Source of the DNA: an uncultured Oscillospiraceae bacterium
GTDB lineage: Bacteria > Bacillota_A > Clostridia > Oscillospirales > Oscillospiraceae
NCBI GenBank assembly: GCA_900769845.1
Contig: CAAGIF010000187.1
Location: 1-29,687, forward strand
Direction of reading: 5' to 3'
DNA: 29,687 bases
Shown here: piece by piece, positions 24,342 to 29,687 of the stretch
How positions within the stretch are numbered: the stretch's first letter is position 1
Layout of the letters: the number at the start of each line of letters is the position of its first letter
The notes under the pieces: generated by a model
What the model saw: only the letters and a program-made list of their open reading frames with translations
Databases searched by the model: none
What the model was told of the DNA's origin: nothing
Made by a program: the position numbers and the translations under genes

Positions 24342-24815
24342 ATGGAACGAAAGCCTGAAATCCAATATATTGACAGATTCTATGTTCATGGCTCAGAAGC
24401 CCGCGTACTGGAACTGAAGCCCGCCCGCCGTTTTATTAAAACGGTGCTGCCGAAGGCTGTCCCGGATCATTCCATCCGAATCGCGGTGGATCCTCTGGCC
24501 CTCTGCGGGATTGTGGTGGCTGTGGCGCTGCTGGCGTGCATTGTGCTGGGCTGCTCCCAGTATGTCCAGGCATACAATACCAATCAGGCAATGCTGGATT
24601 ATGTAATCACATTGCAGAATGAAAATGTGGAACTGACCGGCGAATACGAAAGCAGCTATGATCTGGAAGATATCAGACAGAAGGCTCTTGCCATCGGTAT
24701 GATTCCCCGGGCGGAGACAGAGGTGGTTTCCATTCGTGTGGATGTTCCTCAGCCCGAACCGGAAATGAGTTTCTGGGAGAACATCTGTTGGCATTTTAAC
24801 GAACTGTTTGCATAA
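24342..24815 (+). CDS. ftsL: FtsL-like cell division protein
   Basis: A 157-residue bitopic protein in the position of ftsL. A basic cytoplasmic part of about 50 residues precedes one membrane helix (about 51-72). A predicted coiled-coil stretch (about 78-115, with LQNENVELTGEYE) follows, then an AIGMIPRAETEV segment typical of FtsL/DivIC-like proteins. In the septal complex FtsL partners with DivIB/FtsQ and DivIC/FtsB to activate the septal synthase. Sequence conservation in this family is low, so identity rests on topology and gene order. GAAGAGAG upstream is a modest ribosome binding site. The next gene starts 88 bases later after a strong hairpin. Confidence 0.8.
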   Translation: MERKPEIQYIDRFYVHGSEARVLELKPARRFIKTVLPKAVPDHSIRIAVDPLALCGIVVAVALLACIVLGCSQYVQAYNTNQAMLDYVITLQNENVELTGEYESSYDLEDIRQKALAIGMIPRAETEVVSIRVDVPQPEPEMSFWENICWHFNELFA

Positions 24816-24853
24816 AGATTGTCCGGCAAAATAGAATTAGGATAGCAGCTGAA

Positions 24854-24893
24854 ATGGGCAGCAGGGGATCTCCCTTGCTGCCCATTGATGGGC
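24854..24893 (+). promoter_or_regulatory. Strong, possibly switching hairpin between ftsL and the PBP gene
   Basis: ATGGGCAGCA (24854-24863) pairs with TGCTGCCCAT (24876-24885), with an inner GGG/CCC. No T-run follows, so it is not a normal terminator. A second GGGC at 24890-24893, within ATGGGC (24888-24893), can instead pair with the GCCCA segment at 24880-24884, giving a competing smaller hairpin near the PBP start at 24904. Confidence 0.6.
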
Positions 24894-24903
24894 TAATGTC
24901 CTG

Positions 24904-27261
24904 ATGAAAGGCCGGATGAGCATGAAAAAGGAGCGCGCACACAGGAATAAATTCTCACGGGTTCGCTCTGACACTGGACAGCACCGCAGACTTCTTGCGG
25001 TTATGGCGGTTTTGGGGCTGATTGCCTTTATTCCCGTGATCCTTCAGCTTTACAAACTGATGATTGGGGAGTATGATTATTATGCGGGACTGGCTCTACG
25101 GAACCAGACGCGAACCACCCGGGTTACAGCAAACCGGGGGAATATCTATGACAGAAACATGAATGTGCTTGCCACATCGGTGAGTGTGGAAAATGTGTAT
25201 CTGGACCCCCATGAGCTGAAACAGGCGAAGGAAGATCTGAATGCTGTCAGCCAGACCCTTGGACAGATTCTGGACCGGGATCCGGAGTGGATTCTGGAAC
25301 AGGCGAAGGACCTGAAGCAGCGGTATAAGCAGATCGGTGGCCGCATCAGCGAGGGAACCGCATCCAGGATCCGAAGTTACATCAATGAAAATGATATTTC
25401 CGGTATCCATCTGGAGCCCAATTCCCAGAGATATTACCCCTGCGGGACATTGGCAGCCCATGTGATTGGATTTACAAACGCCTCCAATACCGGTTCCGAA
25501 GGGGTGGAGGCGACCTATAACAGCTACCTGGAGGGCAGCACCGGCAAGGTTATCACCTCCAAGGGAAACAATGAGATGGATATGCCATTCTCATATGAAA
25601 AATATGTGTCTTCTCAAAAGGGAAATGATGTGATCCTGACCCTGGATGTTACTGTCCAGGCGTGTCTGGAAAAACAGATGCAGGCAGCTATTGACCGGTA
25701 TGCTGTGCAAAACGGCGCTTTCGGCCTTGTGATGGATGTAAATACCGGGGAAATTCTTGCTATGGCGACCCTCGGGAATTACGATCCCAATCAGTACCTG
25801 GAGATCGCGGATCCGAATACTTTGGCACAGCTGGAACAGATGCGGCTTTCTTATTTGCAAAATCCCGAAGATAGCCAGGCCTTCCAAGCCGGAAAGGCTG
25901 ATTATCAGGAGGCGCTTTCCGCGGCCAGGCTGAAGCAGTGGAGAAATCGGGTGCTGTCTGACGGCTACGAACCGGGATCCACATTTAAGGTGCTGACCAT
26001 GGCGGCAGCTTTGGATTGCGGCGCCATTGATTTGGAAACATCCTTCCATTGCTGCGGCGCGGAGCAGATCCCCGGTAGAGCCCAAAAACTTCATTGCTGG
26101 CGGGCAAAAGGACACGGGGCGCAGAAAACTCCCCAGGCATTGCAGAATTCCTGCAATCTGGCTTTTGCTCATATTGCGCTGAAATTGGGCGGAGAACGGT
26201 TTTACGAGTATGTGGAGAAATTCGGCGTACTGGAAAAGACCGGCATCGATCTGGCAGGGGAGAGTAAGGGTGTCTTTTTTGACAAGGCCATCGTCACGGA
26301 TACGGATAAATGGGGAACTGCCTCATTAACCTCCGGTTCGTTCGGACAGACCTTTAAGATCACACCGCTGCAGCTGGTACGCGGCATTGCGTCGGTGGTC
26401 AATGGAGGGAATCTCCTAGAGCCATACATCGTATCGGAGGTTCTGGACAGTGAGGGCAACACCTTGCTGAAGCAGGAACCCACAGCGATTCGAAAAACCA
26501 TCAAACCGGAAACTTCTGAGATTATGCGAAAGCTGATCCGTTCTGTTGTAGAAGAAGGAACGGCGAAAAACGCCAATGTGGCAGGTTTTTCCATTGGTGG
26601 GAAAACGGGCACCAGCGAGAAGATCGATGTCTTCGATGAAAACGGTCAGCGGGTGCTGGATAAGATCGTTTCCTTTGTTGGGATTGCGCCCATGGAAAAT
26701 CCACAATACATTGTGCTGGTGGCGCTGGACACTCCAAGCCGCTCCACGGGGATCTACATATCCGGCGGCGTTATGGCAGCTCCCACCGTTGGGGCTGTGA
26801 TGGCGGACATTTTGCCTTATCTTGGGGTGGAGCAGAATTTCAGCGAAGAGGATATTCCGGGGAAGACCGTTGTTTTAGGAGATTTCACAGGAATGACCCA
26901 GGAGCAGGCGGAAAAAGCGCTGAAGGAACAGAGCCTGACGGCATCCTTTTCCGGAACCGGAGAATCCGTTACGGGTCAGATCCCGGAATCGGGTCAAAGT
27001 ATTCCCGGAGGCAGCCAGGTGCTGTTGTACCTTGGAGAAGAACCGCCCCAATACACAGTGGAAGTTCCTGATTTTACCGGCATGCACCGCCAGCAGGCCT
27101 CGGATGCCGCGGGGAAACTGGGATTATTGATTCTGTTTACAGGCAACGATGGAATTTCCCCCAATATTACAGTAACATCACAGAGTGTACCGGCGGGCAC
27201 AACCGTGGATGCCGGAACCATGATACGATTAGAATTTACCGACACCGGAGCCCGGGACTAA
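24904..27261 (+). CDS. Septal class B penicillin-binding protein (PBP2B/SpoVD type) with two PASTA domains
   Basis: A 785-residue D,D-transpeptidase that crosslinks septal peptidoglycan with FtsW. A short basic cytoplasmic tail and one membrane helix (about 28-48) precede the RGNIYDRN dimerisation segment. The transpeptidase has STFK with Ser359-Lys362, SCN at 416-418 and KTGT at 567-570. Two PASTA domains close the protein (about 650-712 and 718-781), each with a DFTGM motif. Whether it serves vegetative division, sporulation (SpoVD) or both cannot be told from sequence. The start is uncertain: ATGs at 24904, 24916 and 24922 are in frame and none has an ideal Shine-Dalgarno; AAAGG lies before the latter two. 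murE starts 22 bases after its stop. Confidence 0.93.
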   Translation: MKGRMSMKKERAHRNKFSRVRSDTGQHRRLLAVMAVLGLIAFIPVILQLYKLMIGEYDYYAGLALRNQTRTTRVTANRGNIYDRNMNVLATSVSVENVYLDPHELKQAKEDLNAVSQTLGQILDRDPEWILEQAKDLKQRYKQIGGRISEGTASRIRSYINENDISGIHLEPNSQRYYPCGTLAAHVIGFTNASNTGSEGVEATYNSYLEGSTGKVITSKGNNEMDMPFSYEKYVSSQKGNDVILTLDVTVQACLEKQMQAAIDRYAVQNGAFGLVMDVNTGEILAMATLGNYDPNQYLEIADPNTLAQLEQMRLSYLQNPEDSQAFQAGKADYQEALSAARLKQWRNRVLSDGYEPGSTFKVLTMAAALDCGAIDLETSFHCCGAEQIPGRAQKLHCWRAKGHGAQKTPQALQNSCNLAFAHIALKLGGERFYEYVEKFGVLEKTGIDLAGESKGVFFDKAIVTDTDKWGTASLTSGSFGQTFKITPLQLVRGIASVVNGGNLLEPYIVSEVLDSEGNTLLKQEPTAIRKTIKPETSEIMRKLIRSVVEEGTAKNANVAGFSIGGKTGTSEKIDVFDENGQRVLDKIVSFVGIAPMENPQYIVLVALDTPSRSTGIYISGGVMAAPTVGAVMADILPYLGVEQNFSEEDIPGKTVVLGDFTGMTQEQAEKALKEQSLTASFSGTGESVTGQIPESGQSIPGGSQVLLYLGEEPPQYTVEVPDFTGMHRQQASDAAGKLGLLILFTGNDGISPNITVTSQSVPAGTTVDAGTMIRLEFTDTGARD

Positions 27262-27283
27262 CACCGGGGGGGAGGAGAACGAT

Positions 27284-28735
27284 ATGAAACTCAAAGAACT
27301 GATGCAGGGCGTTACCGTTCTGGAAACCAATGCGGATATGGAGATGGAGATCACTTCCGTTGCCTACGATTCCAGAAAGGTGGGCCCGGGCGGCATGTTT
27401 GTGGCCATCGCCGGTTTTGCTGCCGACGGTAACCGGTTCATTCCCATGGCGATGAATCAGGGCGCCGGTGTGGTGGTCACCGCAAAGCGGCCCAACCAGG
27501 AAGTACCCTATGTGCTGGTGGAGAATGATCGGCTGGCTCTGGCTCTTATCGGAACCAACTATTACGGACATCCGGCCAAGGATATGACCGTGATCGGTAT
27601 CACCGGAACCAACGGAAAGACCTCCGTTACTTTGCTTCTGAAGCAGGTGCTGGAGAATACCTTGAACGCCAAAGTGGGTCTGATCGGCACAATGGGCGCT
27701 ACTGTGGGAGAAAAACATATCCCCTCCGAACGGACTACCCCCGAAAGCTTTGATCTGCAGGGTCTGTTCTCCAAAATGCGGGATGCAGGCTGTACCCATG
27801 TGGTGATGGAGGTTTCCTCCCACGCGCTGACCCTTGACCGGGTTGGCGGCATGCGCTTTGATGTGGCTGCCTTTACCAATCTGACGGAAGATCATCTGGA
27901 TTTCCACAAGACCATGGATGCCTATTGCGATGCTAAGGCTATGCTGTTTGGCCGTTGTGACAAGGCTGTCATCAACGCCGATGACAGCTATGCCTACCGG
28001 ATGCTGGAGAAGGCGAACTGCGCCGTGAGCACCTGCTCCGTCCGCGGTAAGGGAAGCCTGAACGCAGAGAATGTCCAGCTCCACGCCAAGGGCATTACTT
28101 ATGAGCTAACTCCCATGGTAGGCGATCCGGTTACGGTTTCTGTGCCCATCCCCGGAAAATTCACTGTGTATAACTCTATGACTGTCCTGGCGATCGCTCA
28201 GACTCTGGGTGTTTCTCTGGAAAATGGCGCCCGGGCGCTACGGGAGGCAAAGGGTGTCAAGGGCCGTATCGAGGTGGTTCCTACCCCCGGAAAGGACTAT
28301 TCCATCCTCATCGACTATGCCCACACCCCTGACGGTCTGGAAAATGTTTTGGGTTCTGTAAAAGATTTCTGCAAGGGAAGACTCATTTCCGTGTTTGGCT
28401 GCGGCGGTGACCGGGATCCCATGAAAAGGCCCATTATGGGGGAAATTGGTGTAAAAATGGCGGATTTTGCCATTATTACTTCGGATAATCCCCGGACAGA
28501 AGACCCGCTTGCCATCATCAATGACATTCTCGAGGGGGTAAATCCCGAGATGGGCCCCTATGTTGTGGTACCGGAGAGAAGAACTGCCATTCGATATGCT
28601 ATGGACATTGCGGAAAAAGATGATATAATTGTACTGGCAGGTAAAGGTCACGAGACATACCAGGAGATCCACGGTGTACGCCACCATCTGGATGAGCGGG
28701 AGGAAGTGGCAGCATACCTGGCAGAAACGAGGTAA
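27284..28735 (+). CDS. murE: UDP-MurNAc-tripeptide synthetase, meso-DAP type
   Basis: MurE adds the third amino acid to UDP-MurNAc-L-Ala-D-Glu in the cytoplasm using ATP. The 483-residue protein shows DSRKVGPGGMFVA in the N-domain, the P-loop TGTNGKTS, the Lys-containing segment KAMLFG, NADD, and IDYAHTPDGLENVL. DNPR at 401-404 is the pattern of meso-diaminopimelate-adding enzymes, so the peptidoglycan is predicted to be DAP-type. A GGGGGGAGGAG stretch precedes the ATG. It lies between the PBP gene and murF, with a six-base gap to murF. Confidence 0.97.
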   Translation: MKLKELMQGVTVLETNADMEMEITSVAYDSRKVGPGGMFVAIAGFAADGNRFIPMAMNQGAGVVVTAKRPNQEVPYVLVENDRLALALIGTNYYGHPAKDMTVIGITGTNGKTSVTLLLKQVLENTLNAKVGLIGTMGATVGEKHIPSERTTPESFDLQGLFSKMRDAGCTHVVMEVSSHALTLDRVGGMRFDVAAFTNLTEDHLDFHKTMDAYCDAKAMLFGRCDKAVINADDSYAYRMLEKANCAVSTCSVRGKGSLNAENVQLHAKGITYELTPMVGDPVTVSVPIPGKFTVYNSMTVLAIAQTLGVSLENGARALREAKGVKGRIEVVPTPGKDYSILIDYAHTPDGLENVLGSVKDFCKGRLISVFGCGGDRDPMKRPIMGEIGVKMADFAIITSDNPRTEDPLAIINDILEGVNPEMGPYVVVPERRTAIRYAMDIAEKDDIIVLAGKGHETYQEIHGVRHHLDEREEVAAYLAETR

Positions 28736-28741
28736 GATTTT

Positions 28742-29687
28742 ATGGGAAAGCTGACACTGAAGCAGGCGGCTGTCTGGTGCGGCGGCTGGGTAGATCCTAA
28801 GTACGAAAATGTGGAGTTCTTCGGCGCCAACAATGACACCCGGCTGATTCAGAAGGGGCAGTTGTTTATTGTACTCCAGGGCGCCCGGGACGGTCACGAT
28901 TTCATCCCGGCAGCCATGGAGAAGGGCGCAGCGGCTGTGCTGTGCAGCCGGATCGTGGGAGATTACCCGGCTATCCTGGTGGAAGATCCCAGAATCGCAC
29001 TGGGAGATATTGCCCGGCAGGAATGCCGCAGGATTGGCTGTAAGGTGGTCGGCATCACAGGTTCCGTTGGAAAAAGCACCACAAAGGAAATGGTTGCTTC
29101 GGTTCTGGAGGGCAGCTACCGGGTGGCCAAAACTCCGGTGAACCATAACAATGATATCGGAATGCCCATGGCGATCCTTGACATGGCGGAAGATACCCAA
29201 GTAGCGGTTCTGGAAATGGGCATGAACCATTTCCGGGAAATGGCATATCTGTCTTCTATTGCCCAGCCGGATATCGGTGTGATCATCAACATCGGAACCA
29301 TGCACATTGAGCATCTTGGCTCTGTGGAAGGAATCCGTCAGGCAAAACTGGAGATTCTGGAGGGCATGGCGCCCCAGAGTCAGCTGATTCTCAACGGCGA
29401 TGACCGGATGCTGCGAAACCTTCCTGTGACTCCCGCGCAGCAGGTTACATATTTCGGCAGTGACGAAGGCTGCGCTGTTCAGGCCCTGAATATTCGGGAT
29501 GAAGAGGGAATCCTTTCCTTCCGGGTCACCGGTGAAAACATGGATTTCCAAGTGGAAATGGGGCTGGAGGGGCTGCATTTTGTACCCGACGCCCTCGCGG
29601 CGGTGACGGTGGCTTCCATGCTTGGGGTTTCTTCTGACGATATCCGTCAGCGGCTGTTCCACTTCCGAAATCTTTCGGGACGGCAGG
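28742..29687 (+). CDS. murF: UDP-MurNAc-tripeptide--D-alanyl-D-alanine ligase (partial, cut by window end)
   Basis: MurF joins D-Ala-D-Ala to the UDP-MurNAc-tripeptide, the last cytoplasmic precursor step. The frame starts with an ATG six bases after murE, behind GAGGTAAG, and remains open for 315 codons to the window end. Visible features are NDTRLIQKGQLFIVL in the N-domain, P-loop TGSVGKST (106-113), PVNHNNDIGMP, the LEMGMNHFREM stretch and INIGTMHIEHLGS with the metal-binding region. About a third of the protein (normally near 450 residues) lies beyond the edge. Confidence 0.96.
   Translation, partial: MGKLTLKQAAVWCGGWVDPKYENVEFFGANNDTRLIQKGQLFIVLQGARDGHDFIPAAMEKGAAAVLCSRIVGDYPAILVEDPRIALGDIARQECRRIGCKVVGITGSVGKSTTKEMVASVLEGSYRVAKTPVNHNNDIGMPMAILDMAEDTQVAVLEMGMNHFREMAYLSSIAQPDIGVIINIGTMHIEHLGSVEGIRQAKLEILEGMAPQSQLILNGDDRMLRNLPVTPAQQVTYFGSDEGCAVQALNIRDEEGILSFRVTGENMDFQVEMGLEGLHFVPDALAAVTVASMLGVSSDDIRQRLFHFRNLSGRQ

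Noticed and set aside
28238..29662. 474-codon minus frame opposite murE and murF
   Set aside because: Shadow frame across two well-supported genes.

Overview
The window reads as chromosome of a spore-forming (or formerly spore-forming), mid-to-high GC Clostridia member, most like the Oscillospiraceae/Ruminococcaceae. The support is an addB-addA pair (AddAB type, not RecBCD), spmA-spmB, an AbrB/SpoVT-like regulator, a Clp ATPase of the ClpC type, a 2[4Fe-4S] ferredoxin, and a Firmicutes division/cell-wall (dcw) cluster of the order mraZ-rsmH-ftsL-PBP(PASTA)-murE-murF with a meso-DAP type MurE. Strong AGGAGG ribosome binding sites and TTGNNN-17-TATAAT promoters fit the same group. I cannot name a species.

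Layout. 1-300: a tRNA-Pro(GGG) on the minus strand with its own promoter and terminator. 328-3834: a very large MacB-like ABC transporter with an ATPase-permease fusion and a huge extracellular domain. 3906-6845 (minus) and 6984-7973 (plus): a divergent pair, a transmembrane Ser/Thr-kinase-like protein with FN3-like repeats outside the cell and a zinc-ribbon/TM/Ig-like/SH3 protein, with facing promoters and a shared inverted repeat. 8026-9238: a DUF378 small membrane protein divergent from ispE (isoprenoid precursor synthesis). 9293-9460: a possible small secreted ORF. 9546-16308: the addB-addA double-strand-break repair helicase-nuclease operon. 16346-17432 (minus): spmB and spmA, spore maturation. 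17599-18390: a small AbrB/zinc-ribbon regulator behind a perfect consensus promoter, then an AT-rich nucleotidyltransferase-fold gene that looks acquired. 18512-20313 (minus): ferredoxin, a TrmN6-type tRNA methyltransferase and rsmI. 20473-22800: a ClpC-like unfoldase. 22951 to the end: the dcw cluster, cut by the window edge inside murF.

How the parts work together. The dcw genes supply peptidoglycan precursors (MurE, MurF), the septal transpeptidase and FtsL, and 16S rRNA methylation (RsmH). RsmH and RsmI both modify C1402 of 16S rRNA, at N4 and 2'-O respectively, and both lie in this window. The dcw promoter region is the most information-dense regulatory stretch here: a LexA-box-like palindrome, helically phased T-tracts, a sigma-A promoter and three 10-bp-spaced MraZ-box-like repeats fall within about 135 bases. 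No CRISPR array, insertion sequence, prophage or rRNA was seen. The kinase/SH3 pair is the best candidate for a poorly described system, but its function is inference. All coordinates and motif positions were worked out by eye, without alignment or database search.
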